DNA of 64,000 bases from Natrinema gelatinilyticum (GTDB lineage: Archaea > Halobacteriota > Halobacteria > Halobacteriales > Natrialbaceae): positions 2,356,001 through 2,420,000 of the forward strand of contig NZ_CP100756.1 in assembly GCF_024266705.1 (NCBI RefSeq). Direction: 5' to 3'. The position numbers and the translations under genes were made by a program. Shown here in pieces: positions 17,274-25,995 of this stretch. The notes under the pieces are model-generated. The model searched no databases and had not been told where the DNA came from. It saw only the letters and a program-made list of their open reading frames with translations. Numbering within the stretch: position 1 is the first letter of the stretch; each line of letters begins with the position of its first letter.

Positions 17274-17739
17274 CATCGCGTCAGAAGGGGAACGACGTTT
17301 CGATTCGGCCGGGAAACGCAGTGCTTCGTCGCGAGTTGGATTCTGCACGCGGCCTTTCCGTTCATCTTGTTTGGTCGGGGTCGGAATAGACGATCGATTA
17401 CCTGTTCGACTGGCGGGGGTCGCTCGTTCGCTCGGAGGGGCAGAATTCGGTGGGCGGGGACCGTGTCGCTGTTTCACTCTCGATACGAAACACGCCGACG
17501 CCGGACCGGCGACGGACTATCTGCGGACCGAATCACTCGAGCCGACACGGAACGTCCCCGCGCCGACCCGACGTTCACCGGGTCGATATCGGGATCGGCT
17601 GGGCCGATCGGATCTCCGTTACTCGAGGTCGTTCCTTTCGAAATCTCGTCGCTGTTCGACCGATATCGGCACGCTCCCGACGGATTTCACTTTCACTTTC
17701 GGGCTATCTTTTAACCTCGGTGGCCGCAAAGACGAGGAT
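17274..17739. other. Intergenic stretch, no gene seen
   Basis: This is a 466-base gap before the small acidic protein gene. Open frames exist but have arginine-rich, unhaloarchaeal translations typical of wrong frames. A box A-like CTTTTAA is at 17708-17714. Confidence 0.45.
17708..17714 (+). promoter_or_regulatory. Box A of the acidic coiled-coil protein gene
   Basis: CTTTTAA is centred about 28 bases before the ATG at 17740, which implies a leaderless transcript and supports that start over upstream in-frame codons. Confidence 0.5.
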
Positions 17740-18186
17740 ATGAGCCAAGCCACATTCGGTGATGACGAACTGTTCGGGGAAGCGGCCAGCGAAATGCGCG
17801 AGGACGTCGAATCCTCGCTTGCGGACGCCTGGTCGGCGTTGCCCGATGCCGACGACGTCTGGGAGACAGACGCCGACAACGTACTGGGCGCTCTCAACGG
17901 CCTCAACTCCGCGCTGAATGCCGGCGACGCCGAGGACCATCTCCGCGACGCGAAAAAATGGTTCACCATGGGACAGCGAGCCGATGCCTTCGACGACGCC
18001 GACGACCTCGAGAAGGATATCAGCGATCTCGAGGACACTATCGCCGATATCTCGGATGCGGGCGAGCAGGTCGGTGAACTCACCTCGACGATTCCGGCGC
18101 TTCGCGGAACGCTCGAGGATGCGGGCCCCGATACCGAAGACACCGACGAGACTGACGCTGCGGGCGAGGACGAAGCCGAGGCGTAA
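17740..18186 (+). CDS. Haloarchaeal acidic helical protein (DUF5790-like)
   Basis: The product is 148 residues, extremely acidic and mostly helical. It begins MSQATFGDDELFGEAASEMR, has a middle with DADNVLGALNGLNSAL, and a coiled-coil-like DLEKDISDLEDTIADI near residues 88-105. It ends in an acidic tail. I recall this as a haloarchaea-only family annotated DUF5790; no function is known. The start is supported by the box A at 17708. No partner gene is adjacent. Confidence 0.7.
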   Translation: MSQATFGDDELFGEAASEMREDVESSLADAWSALPDADDVWETDADNVLGALNGLNSALNAGDAEDHLRDAKKWFTMGQRADAFDDADDLEKDISDLEDTIADISDAGEQVGELTSTIPALRGTLEDAGPDTEDTDETDAAGEDEAEA

Positions 18187-18257
18187 CGGGATTCGCGCTC
18201 TCGAACCGATCGCGGTTAGACAGTCCCGTCTCGAACCCACCCCCGCGAACCGTCTGG

Positions 18258-18995
18258 CTATCGGCGCTCGGACTGCGTAATATCTCGCTCGGCGACCGCC
18301 TCGAGCAGCCGAGCCAGCGAATCCGCGGCTAACTCGAGTAGTTCGTTACCACGCTCGGCGTCGCCCCCGCTCGGATCCCCGACGACTCCGTTTTCTGTAA
18401 ACTCCGCCGAGTCGTAGGCCAGATTGACTCCACTCGTCCAGTCGCCCCACCCTTCGGCCGCACCTGCACGCGCCTCGTCGATTCGATCTTCCCGGATCGA
18501 TTCCGGCTCGAGGTGGCGAAGAAGCGCCGTCTCGAGGGGGCCACCGTGTCCCATCTCTGCGGCGTGTTCACCGACGCAATCGAACCAGGTGAACGGGACG
18601 ACGTACGCGTCGCTGTCCCTGGTGAGTCGTCCCCCGACTTCTCGCAGCGCGTCGACGTTGCCGCCGTGTCCGTTGACGACGACTACGCGGTCGAAGCCGT
18701 GGTGAACGAGACTCGAGACGGCCTCACCGACGTAGTCGCGGAAGGTGGCGTCGGAGACCCACATTGTTCCGGGGAACTGGCGGTGTTCCTCGGCGATCCC
18801 CACCGGAATCGCCGGTGCTCGGACGACCGTCCGGTCGACGCACTCAATTCCGGCGTCGGCTACCGCCTCCGCGGTCAGAACGTCCGTTCCGAGTGGCGCA
18901 TGAGGGCCGTGCTGTTCCGTACTCCCGACGGGAACGACCGCGAGATCCGTCTCGAGGTCCCGCACGTCCGTCCACGTCGCGTCGGAGAGATCCAT
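18258..18995 (-). CDS. Creatininase-family amidohydrolase
   Basis: The product is 245 residues with the creatininase metal site: VGSTEQHGPHAPLGTD (Glu, His, Asp), VVNGHGGN (His) and GPLETALLR (Glu). The family includes creatininase, but in archaea also ArfB, which deformylates a riboflavin/F420 precursor; the length and motifs fit either. The substrate is therefore unassigned. It faces the DUF5789-like gene divergently. Confidence 0.85.
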   Translation of the reverse strand: MDLSDATWTDVRDLETDLAVVPVGSTEQHGPHAPLGTDVLTAEAVADAGIECVDRTVVRAPAIPVGIAEEHRQFPGTMWVSDATFRDYVGEAVSSLVHHGFDRVVVVNGHGGNVDALREVGGRLTRDSDAYVVPFTWFDCVGEHAAEMGHGGPLETALLRHLEPESIREDRIDEARAGAAEGWGDWTSGVNLAYDSAEFTENGVVGDPSGGDAERGNELLELAADSLARLLEAVAERDITQSERR

Positions 18996-19133
18996 GCCCG
19001 ACTATGTCCGCCGTGCGGGCATGAAACCCTCGGTGCGACGGCCGAGACGCCGATCCGGAGTCGTTGGCCACCGGCCGCCATCCGTGGCGAACGCAGGGCG
19101 AAACCGTTTCTGCGCCGTCACAAATCATCGAAC

Positions 19134-19478
19134 ATGCCAGATGATAGCCGCGAACTCGGCGTCGAACTCGGCAACCTTCAGGAAACGCTCGAGAACGAGG
19201 AATATCCGATCGGCCACGATGAATTGCTCGACGAATACGGCGACGCGGAGATCGAAATGAGCGGTGACACGAGCACGCTCGAGGCTCTCATCGGGCCGAT
19301 GGGGGAAGACGAGTACCGGGACTACGACGAAATCGAAGGTGCGATCATGACGATGGTCGACGACGAGGCGATCGGCCGGAAGAACTACAGCGACCGCACG
19401 CCGCCCGCGGCGGGCGAGGACAGGCAGGACGAAGGCGCACCGGACCAGGACGACCAGCGGGAACAGGAGTCGTTCTAA
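19134..19478 (+). CDS. Haloarchaeal small acidic protein (DUF5789-like)
   Basis: The product is 114 residues. The core ELGVELGNLQETLENEEYPIGHDELLDEYGDAEIE and the MVDDEAIGRKNYSDR segment look like the haloarchaeal DUF5789 family, a relative of DUF2795. The C-terminal 25 residues are acidic and low complexity. The function is unknown. Confidence 0.7.
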   Translation: MPDDSRELGVELGNLQETLENEEYPIGHDELLDEYGDAEIEMSGDTSTLEALIGPMGEDEYRDYDEIEGAIMTMVDDEAIGRKNYSDRTPPAAGEDRQDEGAPDQDDQREQESF

Positions 19479-19557
19479 GTTACGGTGGGAGACAGATCAG
19501 CTACTCGTTCGTGGATGATTCGCTTGCGGTCGATCGGTTGCGGTCTGACGTCTACCG

Positions 19558-21495
19558 TCAGTCGTCACCGACTTCCGTTCGCGCCTGCCGGCGCTGGGCG
19601 CGCTCGATGAACTCCTGTGGCAATTCATCGATCTCGCCGGCTTGCACGCCCCAGAGGTGCGAGTAGAGGCCGTCGTTTGCGAGCAACTTCTCGTGAGTTC
19701 CGCGTTCGGCGATCTCGCCACCCTCGAGGACGAGGATGTGATCCGCGTCCTTGATCGTCGAAAGCCGGTGGGCGATGGCGAACGTGGTCCGATCAGCGGC
19801 GAGGTCGTCGATCGAGCGCTGGATCAGCATCTCCGTCTCGGTGTCGACGTCGCTGGTCGCCTCGTCCAGCAGGAGGATGTCGGGATCTCTGAGAATCGCG
19901 CGGGCGATGGAGATCCGCTGGCGCTGCCCGCCGGATAGCTTGACGCCGCGCTCGCCAACCTCGGTGTCGTACCCGTCGGGTAGATTCTGGATGAACTCGT
20001 GCGCCTCGGCCATCTTCGCCGCCTCGACGACGTCCTCGCGGTCCGCGTCGAACGTACCATACGTGATATTCTCTGCGACGCTCCCGTAGAAGAGAAACGT
20101 GTCCTGACTGACGTACCCCAGCGACTCGCGGAGGCTCTGGAGCGTGACGTCCTCGATATTCTGGCCGTCGATACGGATCGCCCCGTCGTCGACGTCGTAC
20201 ATCCGGAGGAGAAGCTTGAGGACCGTCGATTTACCGGCTCCGGTGGGCCCAACCAGCGCGACCGTTTCGCCGCCCTCGGCCGCGAAGTCGATTCCCTCGA
20301 CGATCGTCTCGTCCCCGTCGTACCTGAACGCGACCTCGTCGTACGCGACGCGGCCCTCGGTCACCTCGAGGTCGGGAGCGTCGGGCTCCTCGCTGACCCG
20401 GTTGGGCTGGTCCATCAGTCCGAAGATGCGCGCGCTCGAGGCGCGAGCGCGCTGGTACATGTTTATTATCTGCCCGAACTGGGCCATCGGCCAGATGAAT
20501 CGCTGGGTGTAGAGGATGAAAACGACGAACATCCCGGTGCTCAGGTCTCCCGAGAACGGGCCTGGCGGGCCGCCGATGACCCAGAGCCCGCCCACGAGGA
20601 AGGTGATTACAAAGCCGATGCCCGCGAGGACGCGCAACCCGGGGAAGAACTTGATCCGTGTCCGGATCGCGCTCCAGTTGGCGTCGAGGTACTCCCGTGA
20701 GACGTCCTCGACACGGTCCGACTCGTACGATTCAGTCGTGCTGGACTTGATGACCTGGATACCGCCCAGGTTGTTCTCGAGCCGGGAGTTGACCTTTCCG
20801 ACGGTCGAGCGCACTTGGGCGTACTTGGGCTGGATGGTCTGGATGAAGAGATAGGTGAAGACGGCGATCAGCGGCACCGGAAGCAACGCGACCAGCGCCA
20901 GTTGCCAGTTGATCGCGACCAGCAAGCCTCCGATCCCGAGGACCATCACGAGTAGCCGGAACATGGAATTCATCCCGTCGTTGAGAAACTTCTCGAGTCG
21001 GTTGACGTCGTTCGAGAGGATCGACATCATCTCGCCAGTCTGCTTGTCGGCGAAAAATCCCATGTTGAGCCGCTGCATCTCGTCGTAGGTGTCGGTCCGG
21101 ACGTCGTGCTGGACGTGCTGGGCGAACGTGTTGAACCCCCAGTTTCGGGTCCAGTGAAAGACCGCCGAGAGGAGAAAGGCGCCCGCGATGATGCCGATCG
21201 TCAGCCAGAACTGGGCCATCCGGCTCTCGGGAACGTACGGCGCGACGAGACTCCCACCGATTGGGAAGGCCTCGACGTACCCGATCTCCCGGCGGATCAC
21301 GGCGTCGATGGCGACACCGAGCATGAGCGCCGGCAGTAGATCGAGAATCCGGGCGAAAAAGCTCGCGATCACGCCGATCGTCGCAGCGCCTAGATAGTTC
21401 GACCCGTACTCGAAAAATAGTCGCTTCATCGGATTTTCGACCTCCTCGCGCTGCTCCTCGAACGGATCGTCCTCGTCCAAGTCGGCGCTACTCAT
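19558..21495 (-). CDS. ABC exporter, fused membrane and ATPase domains (MsbA/MDR type)
   Basis: The product is 645 residues from the ATG at 21495, a half-transporter that must dimerise. The N-terminal 320 residues hold six membrane helices. The ATPase domain has Walker A GPTGAGKST (about 416-424), the LSGGQ signature (about 520-524), Walker B LLLDEATSD (541-549) and an IAHRLSTI switch His. The substrate is unknown; lipids, drugs or peptides are typical. It is a single-gene unit. Confidence 0.93.
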   Translation of the reverse strand: MSSADLDEDDPFEEQREEVENPMKRLFFEYGSNYLGAATIGVIASFFARILDLLPALMLGVAIDAVIRREIGYVEAFPIGGSLVAPYVPESRMAQFWLTIGIIAGAFLLSAVFHWTRNWGFNTFAQHVQHDVRTDTYDEMQRLNMGFFADKQTGEMMSILSNDVNRLEKFLNDGMNSMFRLLVMVLGIGGLLVAINWQLALVALLPVPLIAVFTYLFIQTIQPKYAQVRSTVGKVNSRLENNLGGIQVIKSSTTESYESDRVEDVSREYLDANWSAIRTRIKFFPGLRVLAGIGFVITFLVGGLWVIGGPPGPFSGDLSTGMFVVFILYTQRFIWPMAQFGQIINMYQRARASSARIFGLMDQPNRVSEEPDAPDLEVTEGRVAYDEVAFRYDGDETIVEGIDFAAEGGETVALVGPTGAGKSTVLKLLLRMYDVDDGAIRIDGQNIEDVTLQSLRESLGYVSQDTFLFYGSVAENITYGTFDADREDVVEAAKMAEAHEFIQNLPDGYDTEVGERGVKLSGGQRQRISIARAILRDPDILLLDEATSDVDTETEMLIQRSIDDLAADRTTFAIAHRLSTIKDADHILVLEGGEIAERGTHEKLLANDGLYSHLWGVQAGEIDELPQEFIERAQRRQARTEVGDD

Positions 21496-21585
21496 TGAAC
21501 GGGCCTCAGGGGGCGCCAGCAATAAGAATTACCTACGAATCGAAATACGTTGCTCGACCGACGACGGTTCGCAGAGGCGATTCGC

Positions 21586-22146
21586 TCACGCGACTCCCTC
21601 GAGTATCACGGCACTCGCTCCCTGCCCGGTGATGATCGTCTGGTTCGACTCGAGGTCGATCTCGACCTCGTCGCCGGCTTCGATGCCCGTTTCGTTCGTG
21701 TAGCCCCGCGGGACCTCGAGGACCCACTTTCCGCGGCCCGAATACTTGATGTCGTTTCCATCCTCGTTCGGGCCGGGCGCGCGGGCGTGGTGAATCGACG
21801 TGATTTCGTGATCCGCGCCGATGAAGATGATGTCGATCGGAAAGTCCATCTTCCGCATCACGTACGTCAGATCTTGCTCGTCGTCGTAGACGAACAACAT
21901 CCCGTTGCCCGACTCGAGAGAGCCGTGGTTACTCAGCCCGATATACCGCTCTCGCGAAGAGTCTGCCACCTCGACGTCGATGACAGCTTTCGGATCGCCA
22001 GAATCGGTTTCAGGATCCACGACGCGGGTCTCTCCGTTCTCCGGACTCCAGGGGCCTGAAACGAAGCCTGCCTGCACGAGGGCAATACCAACGATTGAGA
22101 GGGTCGCGATTATGAGGAGCGCTTTCCATCCGCGCTCGAAAGCCAT
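21586..22146 (-). CDS. DUF192 family membrane-anchored protein
   Basis: The product is 186 residues with one N-terminal membrane helix (about 6-27) and then the DUF192 beta domain: RERYIGLSNHGSLESGNGMLFVYDDEQ, MRKMDFPIDIIFIGAD and the WVLEVPRGY stretch are the family's signature blocks. Its outside-facing role is unknown. The ATG at 22146 is preferred over a GTG five codons upstream. It is divergent from tRNA-Val. Confidence 0.85.
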   Translation of the reverse strand: MAFERGWKALLIIATLSIVGIALVQAGFVSGPWSPENGETRVVDPETDSGDPKAVIDVEVADSSRERYIGLSNHGSLESGNGMLFVYDDEQDLTYVMRKMDFPIDIIFIGADHEITSIHHARAPGPNEDGNDIKYSGRGKWVLEVPRGYTNETGIEAGDEVEIDLESNQTIITGQGASAVILEGVA

Positions 22147-22208
22147 GGACGATACTTCCACCGCCAGAAGGTAAAGGTTATTCGGACGGGGGCACTCGTC
22201 TCGAATGC

Positions 22209-22282
22209 GGGCTCGTGGTCTAGTTGGTCATGACGCGGCCTTTACAAGGCCGAGGTCGGTGGTTCGAACCCGCCCGAGCCCA
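22209..22282 (+). tRNA. tRNA-Val (UAC)
   Basis: The cloverleaf is complete. The acceptor GGGCTCG pairs with CGAGCCC (22275-22281), the anticodon stem CGGCC/GGCCG encloses TTTACAA with TAC, the T arm is GGTGG TTCGAAC CCGCC, and the discriminator is A. Its last 24 bases are repeated exactly at 22380-22403. Confidence 0.95.
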
Positions 22283-22403
22283 CTGTTGCTGTCGTGAACA
22301 ATTCGTGAGCGACAGCAGCGTAACGGGAGGGCGGTTCGAACGAGACGAGACGTGCTCACTCCATTGCGCGCGTCTCGGCGTGGTTCGAACCCGCCCGAGC
22401 CCA
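22259..22403. repeat. Direct repeat of the tRNA-Val 3' end: putative attL/attR scar
   Basis: The last 24 bases of tRNA-Val (22259-22282, beginning GTGGTTCGAACCCGCC) recur exactly at 22380-22403, 121 bases on. Integrative elements of the tyrosine-recombinase kind leave such copies of a tRNA 3' end at their far edge. Only 97 bases separate the copies and no integrase fits there, so this looks like the collapsed remnant of an excised element. Inside it GTTGCTGTCG (22285-22294) and CGACAGCAGC (22310-22319) form a stem with one mismatch. Confidence 0.6.
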
Positions 22404-22596
22404 TTTTCAGCCAGCAACACTCACACGTCGTGACCGAAGCCAGTCCTCACAGGCCTCGTGGAAGCGACTCTGCCTGAGCCATCACACGTCGGAAAGCACT
22501 GTGTCGCTCTCGCGGAAGCGGACGCGAGACCTCGAGTCTGACCGGCACTACCAATCAGTCACTATCTCCGAGTCAGCCTGTTGTAACCGAAAGTAG

Positions 22597-23043
22597 TCAC
22601 TGCTTGAGCCGCGCGACGTTCTCCCGGATTTGACCGAGCAGCCCCTCACCCGAATCGGTTTGCAGGGCGGCATGGAGCGTCGAATTCTCCGGCTCGTCTT
22701 TGACGACGATCCGAAGGTACGGTTCTAACTGATCGAAGTTGTCCGCGAGGACGACGGTGTGATTGTCCTCGTCGTGGTCGACGACGCCTGCATCGTCGAG
22801 TTTCGGGACGTGACACTGAACCGAAGAGACGTAGACGCTCTTGTACTCGTTTTTCGCGACCTCGTCCGGCGGAACGTCGTGTTCCCAGCCCGCGACCGTC
22901 TCGGCCAGCGTCGAGAGTTCGATGGGATCCTCCCGTCCGCGCAAGGCGTACAGAAGGTAGCGCCGCCGCCGGTTCGCCAGTAATTCGAGGATGGTATTTG
23001 CGGAGAGTTTTTGCTCCGCCTGGCTCGAGGCAAGTGCTTCCAT
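22597..23043 (-). CDS. Haloarchaeal winged-helix regulator (DUF7344-like)
   Basis: The product is 148 residues. It has a start motif ILELLANRRRRYLLYAL, a helix with LSTLAETVAGWE, and SSVQCHVPKLDDAGVVDHDEDNHTVVLAD as the recognition helix and wing. This is the standard haloarchaeal DUF7344 domain, a DNA-binding fold of the ArsR/GntR kind. The target is unknown. It sits between the tRNA-Val scar and tRNA-Phe, so it could be cargo or a chromosomal gene. Confidence 0.78.
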   Translation of the reverse strand: MEALASSQAEQKLSANTILELLANRRRRYLLYALRGREDPIELSTLAETVAGWEHDVPPDEVAKNEYKSVYVSSVQCHVPKLDDAGVVDHDEDNHTVVLADNFDQLEPYLRIVVKDEPENSTLHAALQTDSGEGLLGQIRENVARLKQ

Positions 23044-23275
23044 AACATGATATTACCCCCCAGGGCGCAAAAGAGTGTCTTGAATATCCGATAATCCAAC
23101 AGACAGCCGGTAATCGTGCGGAGGCGCGACCGTAGCCTCAGTGTAACGTCCGTTTCGAGTAACTTACGTGAAATCACGAAGCCATGTGATCCGGTCCGAG
23201 CGGCAGACTGACACGACGTGTGCGACCCCCGCCAGTCCCGTACTGGGGTCGGGTCGTCGGCCCCGATTCGAAATC

Positions 23276-23286
23276 CTTTTTTATAC
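23276..23286 (+). promoter_or_regulatory. Box A of tRNA-Phe
   Basis: A TTTTTTATAC run ends about 22 bases before the tRNA-Phe 5' end at 23308, the usual spacing for an archaeal tRNA promoter. Confidence 0.55.
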
Positions 23287-23307
23287 GATGGACGGAGGGA
23301 GGAGTAG

Positions 23308-23381
23308 GCCGCCTTAGCTCAGACTGGGAGAGCACTCGACTGAAGATCGAGCTGTCCCCGGTTCAAATCCGGGAGGCGGCA
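23308..23381 (+). tRNA. tRNA-Phe (GAA)
   Basis: The acceptor GCCGCCT pairs with AGGCGGC (23374-23380), the anticodon stem CTCGA/TCGAG encloses CTGAAGA with GAA at 23342-23344, the T arm is CCCGG TTCAAAT CCGGG, and the discriminator is A. A degenerate copy of its 3' end lies at 25158-25179. Confidence 0.96.
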
Positions 23382-24206
23382 TTTCGATTCTACTCGGTCC
23401 GAATTCACAGGCTAGTAGCGCCGTGTGTCGATTTCTCCGCGATTCCAGGCTGAGACTTGATCATCATTCCATTCGTGCCCCGACGCCTTCGACCACTTCA
23501 GGCTAGATTCGATTTGAGCGGGCTTATATTTCAGCGTACAGAATGGAACTCACAGGGACTCGTCCCTCGAAAACCTCTCTCGCGTCATCTCTATGGGATC
23601 AGGATCGAATTTCACCTCATTGACTAATCCGGCGGACTTGGAGAAAAGTACGCTGCGATCTACAATGACGCCTCTACCAATTGACTTTCTCTCTAACCCT
23701 CTCGCTTCGAGGATCCACTAAGCGCGGCAGAGAGTAGCGAGGGGCAGATAGCAACCGAATTCCCTTTATCATCTCGACAGGTCCGACGGATTCGCCTTCT
23801 TGCCACGAGAAATAGTGAAGAGAATAGACTCGAGGATCAGGTGGTGTCATAGAACGGATCAGAGACTCCCTCTACGACGATCCGATGAGCGGTATGCAAA
23901 AGTCAGATATCTAACAGAACGGGGCTGCTCCTACCGATGGCCGTCGATGGTGGACACAGCGGGCGAGGTCAGCACGACATCGCTGTTTCTTTCGCTCCGT
24001 TTCGATCATCTCCTCCCCGTCGCGGATTTACCGAGGGAATCGCTTCCGGTGTCTCTCCTGGTTAAGCTATGTGACTTGACAAACGAGTCTGGGAAGATGT
24101 TCTTAAAGTCAAGTGTGGTTATAATTTTACCGTGTAACAATTGTATTCAGTACAATTAACTCATAACAACTTGATAGGGAAGGTGTCTATCGGAGTTGAT
24201 GGTGGT
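23382..24206. other. AT-rich accessory stretch downstream of tRNA-Phe, no confident gene
   Basis: This is 825 bases of visibly lower GC than the flanks. A 119-codon frame (23800-24159, plus) has no recognised domain and an un-haloarchaeal, basic composition. It probably belongs to a decayed integrated element. Confidence 0.5.
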
Positions 24207-24647
24207 ATGTCAAACTGGCATCGCCGAACGGTCCTCGTGACAGGTGTAACGCTTTCGAGCGGACTTGGACTCGCTTCGAGTGGGGCGGGTGAATCTAACG
24301 ATGACGATGTCGAGGGGGAGGGCGATCTCGAACTCTCGGTGTCGGCACCTGAGTCGATCCCATACAAAGAGGTCGCCGATCCGAGCGAGGACGCCGCCGA
24401 CTTCAACATTGAGGTGACAAACTGCGGCGACGAATCCGTCACGGTCGAGGGGAGATTCAAGATCGGTCAGTTTAACGAACCTCTATTGTCCGCTTCGCCA
24501 ATCGAGCTGGAGCCTGGCGAGACGGATACCGCCCACTTCGGCGTCATGAGCCGGGATCTCGGTCCCGGTGACCACGAGTGGACCATCACCGCGAACGACG
24601 AAACCGAAACCGGGACGCTGACGGTGACCGACGACGAGGAGTGCTGA
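24207..24647 (+). CDS. Tat-exported protein with an Ig-like/CARDB-type beta domain
   Basis: The product is 146 residues. The N-terminus HRRTVLVTGVTLSSGLGLASSG is a twin-arginine signal. After an acidic linker comes a single beta-sandwich (about 55-140) with VTNCGDESVTVEGRF and ELEPGETDTAHF. It ends DHEWTITANDETETGTLTV, very like the C-terminal domain of the oxidase subunit II at 40.9 kb. It is an extracellular domain of unknown partner. It lies alone in AT-rich DNA after tRNA-Phe. Confidence 0.65.
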   Translation: MSNWHRRTVLVTGVTLSSGLGLASSGAGESNDDDVEGEGDLELSVSAPESIPYKEVADPSEDAADFNIEVTNCGDESVTVEGRFKIGQFNEPLLSASPIELEPGETDTAHFGVMSRDLGPGDHEWTITANDETETGTLTVTDDEEC

Positions 24648-24972
24648 CCAGTTTCGGGCCCCGAATAACGGGAAAGATTCGAGTTGAGTAGGGTCCTCGA
24701 ATTCACTTTTCTGACGACCTGTTGGCAAAAAAATTGATGAAAACGACCACTGTTGTGGGGTTCCCTCCGCGCCGGGAATAAAACACTTACACTGCTCGCG
24801 GCTATTTGCTTCACACCGGCTGTCCCATTCGCACCTCTACGTACCGGCTGGTTCATCAAAATGTGGGTGAAATCAACCCTTGGGGATAGTTCTATAACAT
24901 ACTCTCGGGGATTGGTCTACTCACCAAGCTTCCGGGTTCTATGAGATATCCCACTCGAATCTCGGTCATTTT
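24648..24972. other. Intergenic accessory DNA, nothing recognised
   Basis: This is a 325-base stretch between the exported protein gene and the stop of the minus-strand membrane protein gene. A 63-codon frame (24753-24944) is not convincing. No dyad or RNA was seen. Confidence 0.4.
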
Positions 24973-25365
24973 CTACCAGAAATGCCAGTGATCTCCGATA
25001 GATTTCGTATCGATTATCTCACTCTGGATGTGGTGGTCGAGCAGTTCCTCTTCTTCCATGTCGAACTCTTCCGAAATCTCATCGAACGAGATGACTGGAT
25101 TGTCCCTGGTCCGGCGAACGAAGTGAGTGGGTCCACGGCAAGCAAAGCTCGCCGGAAGTTCAACTTCGGAAGGCGGCATCATATTCACAGTTCCAATGCC
25201 TATGAGCAGCGGGTCGGCCGTCTGGAATCCCCTTATTTGGACTCTTTCTATCGCCGAGGTAACAGTCGGCAGTATCGACTCGGTATCGGTCGAAAAGCGA
25301 CCGACGAAGTGCGAAAATAGTAAAAACAGGATTAGTACAATTGTGATTTGGATGATCGAAAGCAT
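24973..25365 (-). CDS. Hypothetical single-pass membrane protein
   Basis: The product is 130 residues from the ATG at 25365. It has a strong membrane helix at the N-terminus (LSIIQITIVLILFLLFSHFVG), then a soluble acidic domain ending EEFDMEEEELLDHHI. No family is recognised. The ATG chosen puts the hydrophobic helix first; an upstream in-frame start would overlap the ATPase fragment on the other strand. A degenerate copy of the tRNA-Phe 3' end lies inside the gene. Confidence 0.4.
   Translation of the reverse strand: MLSIIQITIVLILFLLFSHFVGRFSTDTESILPTVTSAIERVQIRGFQTADPLLIGIGTVNMMPPSEVELPASFACRGPTHFVRRTRDNPVISFDEISEEFDMEEEELLDHHIQSEIIDTKSIGDHWHFW
25158..25179 (+). repeat. Degenerate copy of the tRNA-Phe 3' end
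   Basis: These 22 bases match tRNA-Phe 23361-23382 at 19 positions (mismatches at positions 7, 9 and 13), in the same orientation, including the run AGGCGGCAT over the acceptor end. It could be an old right attachment site bounding the AT-rich insert, or a coincidence inside the membrane protein gene. Confidence 0.35.
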
Positions 25366-25389
25366 CGCCGTCGAAGCGGAACGATTGAT

Positions 25390-25645
25390 ATGGTCACTCC
25401 GCGTTTTGTCGACCGCGACCTGTTGGAATCGCGGTTCGGGAACGACACCGCCGAACTGGTAGTCATCTACGGACGTCGACGACTCGGCAAAAGCGCGCTC
25501 GTCCGTGAAGCGGTCCACGGCTGTCAGGATGCTATCTACTGGCAGGCGACCGAAGAGACGCCGGACGTACAGCTTGCGAATTTCGTCGACACTGCCAACG
25601 AGATGTTTCCATTCTTGGACGACATACAGCGTGACTGGGAAGCCG
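25390..25645 (+). pseudogene. Truncated archaeal-type ATPase (Arch_ATPase/AAA) gene
   Basis: The N-terminal 85 residues are typical of the family: FVDRDLLESRFG, a Walker A loop in VIYGRRRLGKSALV (GRRRLGKS), and FVDTANEMFPFLDDIQRDWEA. The homology stops just before where a Walker B hhhhDE would come, and the frame continues only as antisense of azlD to 25983. The gene was therefore cut by a rearrangement that joined it to the azlCD end. Full-length relatives are about 450 residues and often have a C-terminal DUF234. Confidence 0.75.
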
Positions 25646-25647
25646 GA

Positions 25648-25995
25648 TCACCCGATCAGCAACGGCCCGAACCGTATCACCCACAACGCGCTCATGCCGA
25701 CCACGATCGTATAGAAAATGTCTCCGGTGCGCCACGCCACCAGCGTCGCGATCGTCCCTGCGATCAGGCGGTCGTCGAGCAGGGTTTCGCCGACCGTCGG
25801 CTGAACCGTCACGACCGCCGGGACGACGAGCGCGGCGAGGACGGCCGCGGGGACGTACCGGAGTATGTGGCGGATGCGCGGCGGAATCGAGTCGATTCGA
25901 CCGAACAGATAAATGAACGAGAGCCGGATCGCATACGTACAGATACCGATGCCCGCTATTGCGGCCCAGATACCCGCGTGTGACCACTCCGTCAT
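25648..25995 (-). CDS. azlD: Branched-chain amino acid exporter small subunit, AzlD family
   Basis: The product is 115 residues with four membrane segments: WAAIAGIGICTYAIRLSFIYLFG, a YVPAAVLAALVVPAVV helix, a TIATLVAWRTGDIFYTIVVGM region and a short end. The family pairs with AzlC to export branched-chain amino acids. The ATG overlaps the azlC stop by four bases (ATGA), so the two are translationally coupled. Because azlC is frameshifted, expression of azlD may be reduced. Confidence 0.85.
   Translation of the reverse strand: MTEWSHAGIWAAIAGIGICTYAIRLSFIYLFGRIDSIPPRIRHILRYVPAAVLAALVVPAVVTVQPTVGETLLDDRLIAGTIATLVAWRTGDIFYTIVVGMSALWVIRFGPLLIG

Noticed and set aside
23800..24159. 119-codon plus-strand frame in AT-rich DNA
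   Set aside because: Basic, Ser/Leu-rich translation without a domain or a convincing promoter.
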